Shown one piece after another: positions 55,716-64,000 of a stretch of DNA of 64,000 nucleotides. The stretch spans positions 62,001 to 126,000 of the forward strand of contig NZ_CP054490.1 in the NCBI RefSeq assembly GCF_013342985.1, given 5' to 3'. Every line of letters starts with the position of its first letter. The stretch's first letter is position 1. The notes beneath the pieces were generated by a model. It did no database searches and had not been told where the DNA came from. It saw nothing but the letters and a program-made list of their open reading frames with translations. Position numbers and translations under genes: made by a program. The DNA is from Candidatus Ruthia endofausta. GTDB lineage: Bacteria; Pseudomonadota; Gammaproteobacteria; PS1; Pseudothioglobaceae.

Positions 55716-58700
55716 TTGCAAACTCAAGCACAAGTTCTTTCCCAAACGCTAAGTAAAGAAGTTGTTGTTGTCACCAAAGGTGAGCAACACATTAGGGTCG
55801 TGCCAAATCGTGCTTATGAGCTAAGCATCGAAGATGGCAAAGACTTTGACCTAATTGCTAAAAAAGTAGGCGATGATTTGGAAGTGTTGTTGCCTAATGA
55901 TACCACTGTTGTGTTTGATGGATATTTTGAAGTGTGTGCAAGTGATTTGTCTTGTTTAGTATCTTTACCAAGCGAAGGCGGTATTTATTATGTTGTTGAG
56001 GGTAATTTTGTCACGCTTGCTGATAGCTCTCAAATCATTCATTTTTATGGCGATGAATCTGCATTATCAGCCATCGCTACTTATCAATCTTCCTTGTTTT
56101 CTGAAAGTTTTAGCGAAGTTTATCTTATTGGTTTTTTTTCATCTTTAAGTATAGGTAGCGGTGAAATATTAGGTGGCTCAGCAGGTGTAGATGGCGGCGA
56201 CATTTCTTCTTTGGGAGATGTTGTCCTTCAGATAGTCGCTAGTGCAGGTGAGTTTATTGAAAATAATGGTGGACTTGTTAAATTATACAAATACAATCCT
56301 GCCACTGGCAAGTTAAACTTTTTCACGGACGTGGATCTGAACAATTCAGGCGCGCAAGATTTCTCTATTGGTAGTTATGAAGGTATTATTGTTGCCAAAT
56401 TAATTGATACTAATGGCGACAACGCTGATTTTAGAGACGAAGCAACAGGCGTGGATACCGACATATCTGCTATATTATTAGCAGTTATTGACACCTCTAA
56501 AGGTGGCAATATTGACGTTAGTATTACACCATTAACAACCATAGCTGCACTTAGAATGGATTTAACCACGTCTGGTGAATTACCTACAGGGGTAATGCTG
56601 GATGCATCCACTATTAATAACACCAATAAAGGCGTGGCTAAGGCCTTTGGTTTAGGCAATGATGCTGATGTAGTCACCACTAGAGTACAAACAGTAACAA
56701 CACAAGATGGCGAAACCTCTACTTCCAATGCCTATGGTAATGCTTTAGCAGCATTATCTGGTGTAGACTCAGAGAAAAACTCAGGTGATATGGCTGCAAC
56801 CATTACGCAGTTTGAAGAAGAATTAACAGGCACGGGCGCTGATTTAAAACTAACCAGAAATGGGCAAGAAGATTTGCTTGCTGGTGCCTCTAAAGCCGAA
56901 ACAAGCAATAGCAAGATTGATGTTGCTTCAGGATTAGCCGCCGCCATTAAAAGTACTGATGCTATTGACAGTTTTAGTGGCATCGAGATTATGTTAGGTT
57001 TTGAAGATACAGGCACTAGTGCAACAGATGATATTGTTCAGGCTATCGATGCTGATGATAACCCGACTGTTGGCACTGTTGCTACTGGAAATATAAGAAT
57101 TAATGTTGTTGGTGTTGGTTCAGATTGGTTTTATTCAACTAATGATGGTGTGGGTTGGACTCAAGGCGTTACAGATGCTGAGCTTGGTGTTGGCTTTAAT
57201 TTAGCTGAAAACGCAAATGCCTACAACAAAGAACACATTATGGTTCGACCTACTGGCAGCCTTTCTGGTAAAGATGGTACTGAAGTGATACTAGGTACTG
57301 GAACAATTCTTGTTGATGGAGAAGCGCCAAATGGAGCCACTTCAACAGCATTAAGTTCGTCTACTGCTTCAGTGATAGATGTAGCAATAGCAACCGGCAA
57401 TACTTGGCAGTATTCTACTGAAAATGGGGCCGATGGCACTTGGAAAGTAGGTGTAGGTACTAGCTTCTCTTTGGCTGCTAATGTCGTCCATGCAGCAAAT
57501 CAAATACAAGTTAAAGAAATAGATGCTGCAGGCAATGAGTCTACAATACTTAAAAATGCTGTAGAAATTACAGGGTCAAGTCTAGCATTAAACCTTAACA
57601 GTGATACAGGTAATGATATATTTGATGGTAAAACAAAAGATGCCACTATTAATGTAATTACTGGCTCTAACGTTACTTGGGAGTTCACAATTAATGGCGG
57701 CACAGATTGGAATCCAGGTGATACAGGCAATGGTAGTTTTGAATTATTAATTCCAGGACAAGAAACAGGTGATATTTTACAAAGCAATATCAAGGTTAAA
57801 GTAGCAGGTCAAGATGACTCAAATGCCGTAACTCTTTCTCACTACGATGTAGCATCAATAGATGTATCAACTCTTACTATCGATGCCACATTAACACTTG
57901 CATCTGATGGCGACACAGGCACTGCTGGTGATAAAATTACCGGTAATAAAGTAATTAATGTAACTGGCGGCGGCATTTGGGAGTACTCTACTGATAGTGG
58001 TGGAAATTGGAAAAAAGGCTCAGGCTCATCATTTGAACTATCAAGTCAATCTTATGTGCAAGGTCAAGTACAGGTTAAAAAAGTAGACGAGTATGATAAT
58101 GATTCTCAATCCACTCTATTAAATGCAATAACTATTGACTATATATCCCCTAGTGTCATCTTATTCACCTCAAGCACAGTTGGTGGTTCTCATGGTGTAG
58201 GTAGTAAGATTAATATCACTGCTACAGTGAGTGAAGAAATTACTTCAGGCGCAATCACAGTGACACTAAATACAGGCGAAACAGTAACTTTAATAGTGTC
58301 AGCAGATGACAAAACCCTTTTGACAGGAGACTACACAGTAAATACTAACGACGCCACGACAGACTTAAAAGTAGCCAGTTTTTCTATCAGTTCAATCATT
58401 GTTGACATTGCAGGCAATGAAATGACTGGCACGAGAGTGCCTGATAAAAATATCTCAGACAACATCGAAGCTAGCGATAGTGCCATTCTCATAGACGGCG
58501 TTGCACCAACTATTACTTCTTTTATTTCAACAACAGCAGACAATTCTTACAAAGCAGGCAGTGAAATTAACATTACTGCCACAGTAAGTGAGTCAATTAA
58601 AGCAGGCGGTAAAATTACAGTAACACTAAATTCAGGTGGCGCCGCAGTATTAACTATTGCTGCAGGCGGCGCTAGCTTAACAGGTACTTATACTATCGGC

Positions 58701-61700
58701 TCATCTGATAACACTGCAGACCTTAGCGTTGTTAGTTTTGTAATCGGAACGGAAGCAGACGCAGTAATTGATGTTACAGGCAATGCAATGACTAGTAACA
58801 CATTACCTTCTGGTAGTAACATTTCAGATATAAGCGCTATCGTTGTTGACACAACTGCACCAACAGCAACACTCAGTAGTAATATAGCGCCAGTAGTAAA
58901 CTTAATCATGACATTTGATGCAGACGTTACAAAGATTGACGGCAAAGAAATCAAGATTCATAAAGTTGGTGAGGCGACAGCTGTCCACACTACTATTATT
59001 GGCAATGATGTTACTGGAACTGTGAGCATTACTGACAACAGAGTAACAATTGATCCAATTGTTGATTTAGAGCCTAATACAGATTATTATGTAACAATAG
59101 AAACTGGCACTTTTAAAGACATAGCAGGTAATGAATATGCTGGTATTACTGACGCAGCAGATTGGGCATTCACCGCAGCCGCTTTAACAACATCTGCCAT
59201 ATGGTCTAATAGCTCAACTGATGTATCATCAAATGGTATTAATATTGCTGAATTTGGTGCTTTATCTATTAAAGGTATCTTGTCCAATATAGGTGATGCA
59301 GCTACTGGTGTTACTATAGATAGGATAGTTTTTAAAGCGGCAAGTGGAAGTGACAATGATATTACTTACTCTGGCGGTATGCCAACTCTAAGTGGTGATA
59401 CCAACGAAAGTACTTGGGAGTTAATGCACGCTAATATTCTTACTTTATCTTTAGTAGATGGAGAAACCTATACAATTGAGGTGAGTTTAACTGCAAGTGG
59501 TGGTATTACAGGTAGTGGTGGTAGTAGTACACAAGTTTTAATTGATCAAACAGCTCCGACAATACCAACTATTAATACAATAGCTAGAGATGATGTAATC
59601 AACTTTTCTGAGAAAAATTCAGCTATTACAGGCACAAGCGAAGCTAATAGCACTATAACACTATCTATCGGCGGCAACACTAGAATTGCTGCAGTTACAG
59701 GCATAACTTGGAGCTATACACTAACAGACGCAGACATCACTGCCATGGGTCAAGGTTCAGAAAGCATCACTGCTACAGCAACTGATATTAATAATATAGC
59801 CACTTCATCAGCTAAATCTATTACTGTTGCAACAGTAGCCCCAACCATTACTAGTGTGACAGATGACCATGATCAGTCTGGACAAGAAGTCACATCTGGG
59901 ATAGTAATTTACACCGTGACTTTCAGTCACGGTGTAAATTCGAGTTTCACCTCAAACGATGTCGTTTTAGTAGATAATTCAGGAGAGGTAATAGATACCA
60001 TGGATCGGGTCATAGGCATCCTTACTGAGCTCTCAGGGAGTTCTGGTACTCAATGGACTGTTTCAGTCACCCCGCCTTCTGGCTTTAACGCTATTGATGT
60101 TACTGCGGTACGTCTAAAAATAAAAAAAACAGGCTTGACAGATATCTATGGCAATGACCCTTTTGACATCAATCATACTCAAGATATTGCTGATGCCCAA
60201 AGTTTTGACACTCAGCCACCTTCTGACCCAATCCTCACCCTAAATACAGATACAGGTACAAGCGCTACTGATGGCATTACTAATAATGGCGTGATGGATG
60301 TTACTAATCTTGCTGTTGATCTTGCTTCATGGCAATATAGTATTGATGGTGGTGTGAACTGGGCAACTGTTTCAGACAGTGTTGTGACTAGCTTTACTTT
60401 AGCAGCGGGCACTTATGGTGTTAATCTTATTCGAGTTAGACAAACGGACAATGCAGGGCAAACCAGTAACATTACTAAATACATTACTGATATTACGGTT
60501 GATACTTCCATTGACACGCCAACGCTTGCTCCTGCAGATGGTGGCACAATGTCTAGCACAGACAGCTTTGTCTTAACCTTTGCAGAGAATATGAATGCAG
60601 TGATAGGTAAGAGCATTGTTATTAAATGCTTTAGTGATGACACTGTGATAGAAGCCATTACAGCAGATAGTGGCATACAAGTTAGTATTAATGCTGCAGG
60701 TGTGGTCACCATTAACCCAACCGATATTAAGTTAGTTGCAGGAACAAGTTACTATGTTGAAATAGATGCAGGTGCTTTTAAAGACACTGCAGGTAATGAA
60801 TCCACTGCCATTACTGGCAGCACTGCTTGGAATGTTACTGTGAATGAAATGGATGTTATCATTGCAGTTGCTACAGACAACAAGGTTAACGCGATAGAGA
60901 ATGCCACTGACATTACCATTGCAGTAACCATTAGTAGTACATCTGCTATCTTAGGTGCTTTATTGCTTGGTGACTTTAGTGTGACAGCGACTAAGGTTTC
61001 TGATAGTAGTAATGTAGTATTTACAGGCGCTACTTATGATAATGCAACAGGCATATGGACAGCCACCATCAGTGATGGTGGACTTATCAATGGGGATAGC
61101 TACACCATACAATCCGATGTCACAGGTAGTGTTCTTAACATAAACGCATCAAGCACACAAACAGTCAGGGTTGATACTGACGTACCAATCCTGAGCTTAA
61201 CAGGCAACATTGCAATAGACAATGTCATTAACATTGCTGAGTCTGCCAGTGGCTTTAGTATCACAGGCACTTCTACAGGCTTAGCAATAGGCAGAGAGAT
61301 GAGTATTGTACTTAACACTCAAACTTATACAACAACAGTGACAGACGTTAGTGGCAGTTGGGATGTTAACATTCCTTCAACAGACGCAAGCGCGCTAATG
61401 GAAGGTACAACTTATGCAGTCACTGTTAATGCCAGTGATGACTATGGCAACCCTGCCACACAACTATCACAAGATATCACTGTAGATAAGACAGCACCTG
61501 TTAGCACTGTGGTGATTGATGAAGTCATCACTGACTTGCCAACCATCACAGGACAGACTAGCGCCAGTATAGCTGTAGAGATTAAACTAGATACAGACAA
61601 TGACAATAGCTATGATGATGTCACTTATACAGTTACTAGTGATACCACTGGTAACTGGACGCTAGACTTAACCAGTGTTGCCTCACTTATTTCAGGCATT

Positions 61701-63710
61701 GCATCTACCTTTGCAAGTATTGATACTCAACTGGGTGTTCAAGTAAGCATCACCGATGCTGCGGGCAATATGACAACCAGAACAGGAATAGCAACCAAGC
61801 AAGACTCTTCTTACTCTATCTCTGACTCAAGAGTGATTGAAGGCATAACAGGGAGAAAGACCATGACTTTTATGGTGACTAGAGAGGGGGGGTTGTCAGC
61901 AGCAGGGACGGTTGATTATGCAGTAGACACGACATTAAGTTTGGCTAAGTCAGGTGGTACGGCTGATGGTATTGATGATGACTATTCAGTAGACGGAGAT
62001 GGGGATGTAAGTGGCACAGTTACTTTTGCAGCAGGTGAAAGTTTTAAAGAGATTACCTTTATAGTGAATGGTGATTACTATAAAGAAGTGAATCAGAACA
62101 TCATTGTTGATTTAACCAATCCAACAGAAGGTGCAATTTCTAAGGCAACGGGTATTGGTGAGATTAGTGAGGTGGATGTTTCAGCGATGAGCGGTGCGTT
62201 TAGTCTAAAAGATATAAATGCAGACTTAGCAAGTAATGCAATTAGGGTTAGACGTTCAAGTGATGATGCTGAGTTGGATATTGGATTTGATAAGTATGGT
62301 AATTTGGATACACAAGCATTGCTAAATTTTGTTGGCACAGGCACAGGAGACACAGGTTATGTCACGACTTGGTATGATCAGTCGGCTAGAGGGGGAAACC
62401 TAACACAAACTATTAATAGCAAACAAGGGGTGATTATAGATGATGGACAACTTGTTACCACATCAGATGGGGCAAGGACTATCAGCTTTAATCAAGGATT
62501 GAATGGCAGTAATAATGACTGGATGAGCATGTCCGGAACCGGGGGAAGTGCTACTAATATAGAGATGTATTTTACTTATCAGTACGCCGCTACTTCTAAT
62601 GGAACTCTGGTAAATATAGGAACTGCTGTAAGCACTGGTCGTATATCAGTACATTCTCCGTGGAGCACTGGAATAACTTATTGGGATGCCGGCTCGGCAG
62701 TCGGTGACGCTCGTTTATCTGCTGCTAACATCCAAACAGTAAATCAAGTGCAACAATTGGTGTTTACAGCGAACTATAATCATAGTGGTGCTGGAACCCT
62801 TACTCAAAATAAAGTAGATGCAAAACAAGCTATTTTTGTTGATGGGGAAGTTAAAGGGGCTGATGACAATCTATTGGATTCAGCTTTAGTTCTTGGTTTT
62901 ACTTGGTATCTTGCAACTTTTGGATATGGAGGTACAGGGTTTCAATCGGGGATGATTAGTGAATTTTTGTTCTATACCAATAATTCCAACACCACTGTAA
63001 CAGACCCAACAGCTTTCCTAGGTACCGCTGTCAACAACACCTTTACCTACGCAGGGGAGACTACATTAGCAAGCATTGATGGTAAAGTTGGTTATGACAC
63101 AGTGATTCTATCAGGCGCCTCAAGCAACTTAGACACAACCACAGTAGCGTTAAACTCTATTGAATTAATCCACATGCGAAATGGCGAAACTAACACACTC
63201 ACCATCAACAATACACAACTAGACACAAACGTTCCTGTCCTAAGTGTTCTGATGGACACCGGTGATAGTATTGTCTATGAAGGTACTATACTTAACTACA
63301 GTGCCACCCAAGAAGTTGTGAACTTTGGCACAACAGGCAATGACACCATTAATATGTCTTCCTTCAATGAAACAGTTTATGGCAGAGGCGGCAACGACAC
63401 CTTTGTCTATAAATCATGGAGTGATGCCGCAGCAAGCAGCAGTTCTGATAGCATTGCTGACTTTACCATTGGCGACACTGGTGCTGGCAATGACACTCTT
63501 AACCTTAAAGACTTACTCAGCAGTTATAATTCTACAAACTTAACTGACTTTATCAACTTAACTGAAAGTGGCGGTAACACGATCATTAATGTTGGTAAGA
63601 ATGGTGCTGTTGGTGGCGCATTTGCTGAAGATATTAGCATTACTTTAACAGGCGTGACTGGGGCTAATTTGCTTACCATGATTACTGATGGTAACTTGGT
63701 GCTTGAGTAG
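55716..63710 (+). CDS. Giant BapA/RTX-type surface adhesin with Ig-like repeats
   Basis: 2664 residues, intact. Parts in order: BapA-prefix-like N-terminus about 1-120 (EVVVVTKGEQHIRVVPNRAY, then DLEVLLPNDTTVVFDGYFE); a conserved adhesin domain about 145-405 (GAIIVAKL-like GIIVAKLIDTNGDNADFRDE, ITPLTTIAALR); an Ig-like repeat region about 420-2030 with paired modules SKINITATVSEEITSGAITV and SEINITATVSESIKAGGKIT, and Big_5-like modules ending YYVTIETGTFKDIAGNEYAG and YYVEIDAGAFKDTAGNESTA. A Calx-beta-like module follows at about 2033-2150, then a jelly-roll-like module about 2152-2435 (AIRVRRSSDDAELDIGFDKY, YVTTWYDQSARGG), and an RTX-like end about 2535-2664 (GNDTINMSSFNETVYGRGGN, SDSIADFTIGD) of the type I secretion target class. 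It is predicted to be exported by a type I system and anchored or released at the cell surface. No secretion genes lie nearby. The start (TTG, or ATA 14 codons upstream) is uncertain. Confidence 0.85.
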   Translation: MQTQAQVLSQTLSKEVVVVTKGEQHIRVVPNRAYELSIEDGKDFDLIAKKVGDDLEVLLPNDTTVVFDGYFEVCASDLSCLVSLPSEGGIYYVVEGNFVTLADSSQIIHFYGDESALSAIATYQSSLFSESFSEVYLIGFFSSLSIGSGEILGGSAGVDGGDISSLGDVVLQIVASAGEFIENNGGLVKLYKYNPATGKLNFFTDVDLNNSGAQDFSIGSYEGIIVAKLIDTNGDNADFRDEATGVDTDISAILLAVIDTSKGGNIDVSITPLTTIAALRMDLTTSGELPTGVMLDASTINNTNKGVAKAFGLGNDADVVTTRVQTVTTQDGETSTSNAYGNALAALSGVDSEKNSGDMAATITQFEEELTGTGADLKLTRNGQEDLLAGASKAETSNSKIDVASGLAAAIKSTDAIDSFSGIEIMLGFEDTGTSATDDIVQAIDADDNPTVGTVATGNIRINVVGVGSDWFYSTNDGVGWTQGVTDAELGVGFNLAENANAYNKEHIMVRPTGSLSGKDGTEVILGTGTILVDGEAPNGATSTALSSSTASVIDVAIATGNTWQYSTENGADGTWKVGVGTSFSLAANVVHAANQIQVKEIDAAGNESTILKNAVEITGSSLALNLNSDTGNDIFDGKTKDATINVITGSNVTWEFTINGGTDWNPGDTGNGSFELLIPGQETGDILQSNIKVKVAGQDDSNAVTLSHYDVASIDVSTLTIDATLTLASDGDTGTAGDKITGNKVINVTGGGIWEYSTDSGGNWKKGSGSSFELSSQSYVQGQVQVKKVDEYDNDSQSTLLNAITIDYISPSVILFTSSTVGGSHGVGSKINITATVSEEITSGAITVTLNTGETVTLIVSADDKTLLTGDYTVNTNDATTDLKVASFSISSIIVDIAGNEMTGTRVPDKNISDNIEASDSAILIDGVAPTITSFISTTADNSYKAGSEINITATVSESIKAGGKITVTLNSGGAAVLTIAAGGASLTGTYTIGSSDNTADLSVVSFVIGTEADAVIDVTGNAMTSNTLPSGSNISDISAIVVDTTAPTATLSSNIAPVVNLIMTFDADVTKIDGKEIKIHKVGEATAVHTTIIGNDVTGTVSITDNRVTIDPIVDLEPNTDYYVTIETGTFKDIAGNEYAGITDAADWAFTAAALTTSAIWSNSSTDVSSNGINIAEFGALSIKGILSNIGDAATGVTIDRIVFKAASGSDNDITYSGGMPTLSGDTNESTWELMHANILTLSLVDGETYTIEVSLTASGGITGSGGSSTQVLIDQTAPTIPTINTIARDDVINFSEKNSAITGTSEANSTITLSIGGNTRIAAVTGITWSYTLTDADITAMGQGSESITATATDINNIATSSAKSITVATVAPTITSVTDDHDQSGQEVTSGIVIYTVTFSHGVNSSFTSNDVVLVDNSGEVIDTMDRVIGILTELSGSSGTQWTVSVTPPSGFNAIDVTAVRLKIKKTGLTDIYGNDPFDINHTQDIADAQSFDTQPPSDPILTLNTDTGTSATDGITNNGVMDVTNLAVDLASWQYSIDGGVNWATVSDSVVTSFTLAAGTYGVNLIRVRQTDNAGQTSNITKYITDITVDTSIDTPTLAPADGGTMSSTDSFVLTFAENMNAVIGKSIVIKCFSDDTVIEAITADSGIQVSINAAGVVTINPTDIKLVAGTSYYVEIDAGAFKDTAGNESTAITGSTAWNVTVNEMDVIIAVATDNKVNAIENATDITIAVTISSTSAILGALLLGDFSVTATKVSDSSNVVFTGATYDNATGIWTATISDGGLINGDSYTIQSDVTGSVLNINASSTQTVRVDTDVPILSLTGNIAIDNVINIAESASGFSITGTSTGLAIGREMSIVLNTQTYTTTVTDVSGSWDVNIPSTDASALMEGTTYAVTVNASDDYGNPATQLSQDITVDKTAPVSTVVIDEVITDLPTITGQTSASIAVEIKLDTDNDNSYDDVTYTVTSDTTGNWTLDLTSVASLISGIASTFASIDTQLGVQVSITDAAGNMTTRTGIATKQDSSYSISDSRVIEGITGRKTMTFMVTREGGLSAAGTVDYAVDTTLSLAKSGGTADGIDDDYSVDGDGDVSGTVTFAAGESFKEITFIVNGDYYKEVNQNIIVDLTNPTEGAISKATGIGEISEVDVSAMSGAFSLKDINADLASNAIRVRRSSDDAELDIGFDKYGNLDTQALLNFVGTGTGDTGYVTTWYDQSARGGNLTQTINSKQGVIIDDGQLVTTSDGARTISFNQGLNGSNNDWMSMSGTGGSATNIEMYFTYQYAATSNGTLVNIGTAVSTGRISVHSPWSTGITYWDAGSAVGDARLSAANIQTVNQVQQLVFTANYNHSGAGTLTQNKVDAKQAIFVDGEVKGADDNLLDSALVLGFTWYLATFGYGGTGFQSGMISEFLFYTNNSNTTVTDPTAFLGTAVNNTFTYAGETTLASIDGKVGYDTVILSGASSNLDTTTVALNSIELIHMRNGETNTLTINNTQLDTNVPVLSVLMDTGDSIVYEGTILNYSATQEVVNFGTTGNDTINMSSFNETVYGRGGNDTFVYKSWSDAAASSSSDSIADFTIGDTGAGNDTLNLKDLLSSYNSTNLTDFINLTESGGNTIINVGKNGAVGGAFAEDISITLTGVTGANLLTMITDGNLVLE
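58141..58862 (+). repeat. Two tandem Ig-like modules within the adhesin
   Basis: Two consecutive coding units of about 360 bases each encode the same pattern: PS/PTI-x-x-F-x-S-T, then K/EINITATVSE-x-I, ITVTLN-x-G, LTG-x-YT, a hydrophobic VASFSIS/VVSFVIG strand, and DxxGNxMT ending in SDxxAIxxDG/T. They are diverged at the DNA level, so this is an old duplication and not a recent slippage product. Confidence 0.7.
59906..59940. repeat. Perfect 16-base inverted repeat inside the adhesin gene
   Basis: The arms at 59906-59921 and 59925-59940 are exact reverse complements (AATTTACACCGTGACT and AGTCACGGTGTAAATT) with a three-base TTC loop. The repeat is wholly within coding sequence (residues about 1397-1409, IYTVTFSHGVNS). 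No poly-T follows, so it is not a normal terminator. It would form a very stable hairpin in mRNA or single-stranded DNA. Confidence 0.9.
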
Positions 63711-63879
63711 TGTTATTTATTATTGATATTTGATAAATGACAGACCTATCTTTTGTAGTAACAGTGAAATATTGATAGTACCTAATTTTATTGTGAAAAT
63801 TTTATAATCATTGCTTATATTAGTGACTTGATACTGATGTGTTAAAATTCATAAAAGATATTTAAATATTGGAGGCTAC
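63711..63879. other. Intergenic region after the adhesin gene
   Basis: About 170 AT-rich bases. I see no hairpin-plus-T-run terminator for the adhesin gene and no clear promoter hexamers apart from general TA-rich sequence. Confidence 0.4.
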
Positions 63880-64000
63880 ATGTCAGTTGTATTTAAGCAA
63901 GTTATTGAGAATATTGGTGCACTTTCTTCAAGTGAAAAAGCGCTAATGGCTCATTGTTTAATCTCTTCATTAGAGTCAGAACAGGATAAAAATGTAGATG
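63880..64000 (+). CDS. Addiction-module component (putative antitoxin family TIGR02574), 5' end only
   Basis: The first 40 codons are present and the frame runs off the right edge. MSVVFKQVIENIGALSSSEK followed by ALMAHCLISSLESEQDKNVD matches the putative addiction-module component family (LSxxERAxLAxxLLxSLE-x-x-x-x-x-VD). A strong GGAGG ribosome-binding site lies 5 bases before the ATG. In this family the gene is usually followed by a RelE/ParE-type toxin, which would lie beyond the window. Confidence 0.75.
   Translation, partial: MSVVFKQVIENIGALSSSEKALMAHCLISSLESEQDKNVD

Noticed and set aside
58688-58954. Minus-strand open frame of 88 codons under the adhesin gene
   Set aside because: Several minus-strand frames in 56.4-62.4 kb are open because the repetitive plus-strand codons lack the complementary stops. 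They have low-complexity Ser/Val/Ile content and no ribosome-binding sites.
57000-61800. CRISPR-like or satellite array suggested by the repeated codons in the adhesin gene
   Set aside because: The repeats are protein-level Ig-like modules of 250-360 bases with diverged DNA, in frame throughout, with no short identical direct repeats or spacers.

Overview
The window is low-GC, gene-dense DNA carrying many decayed genes. The best reading is a chromosome segment of a gammaproteobacterial sulfur oxidiser of the SUP05/Thioglobus/Ruthia type, probably a symbiont in an intermediate stage of genome reduction. This assignment is inference: it rests on the DsrE2-TusA sulfur-transfer pair, the complete 14-gene nuo operon, gammaproteobacterial housekeeping genes, and the large number of frameshifted genes beside intact essential ones. 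No rRNA, tRNA, CRISPR array or intact insertion sequence was recognised.

Layout. 1-4.7 kb: 5' end of a YccA-type gene, murD, then the ruins of a three-gene RND efflux operon (adaptor, pump, TolC-like). 4.75-9 kb: miaA, a ferredoxin-type flavin reductase coupled to bolA, a decayed mltD and a membrane protein. 9-13.3 kb: a minus-strand cell-wall block, ispF-murC-murB-ddl-ftsQ, that stops before any ftsA/ftsZ. 13.9-16.5 kb: dsbC, pepA and a broken HigA-like antitoxin. 16.5-20.6 kb: an MBL-fold hydrolase and a compact operon of two DUF1538 membrane proteins, a PII-like protein, a CBS-pair protein and a DUF302 protein, which is the best candidate here for an uncharacterised regulated transport system. 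20.7-25.4 kb: pabC, mltG, a fused tmk-holB gene, hemL. 25.4-31.6 kb: a HAD phosphatase, DsrE2-TusA and rpiA among decayed LOG, BepA-like, rdgB, cytochrome c, multicopper oxidase and copper-ATPase genes. 31.7-40 kb: argB-pyrK-yggS, a single-domain asparaginase, a broken cytochrome c5, a YhdP-like protein and tldD.

40-54.7 kb is the nuo operon A to N encoding complex I, interrupted between nuoK and nuoL by a DUF4160 (frameshifted) and DUF2442 pair. 54.8-63.7 kb holds a DUF6502-like gene with frame breaks at both ends and an 8-kb gene for a giant repetitive surface protein. That protein has a BapA-like N-terminus, many Ig-like modules, a Calx-beta-like module, a jelly-roll-like module and an RTX/type I secretion C-terminus. 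The window closes with the start of an addiction-module antitoxin.

Together the intact genes cover peptidoglycan precursor synthesis (murB/C/D, ddl), respiration (complex I), tetrapyrrole, arginine, pyrimidine and folate precursor steps, and sulfur relay. The decayed genes are mostly efflux, copper handling, envelope quality control and nucleotide sanitation, which fits a protected, stable habitat. The intact giant adhesin stands out against that pattern.
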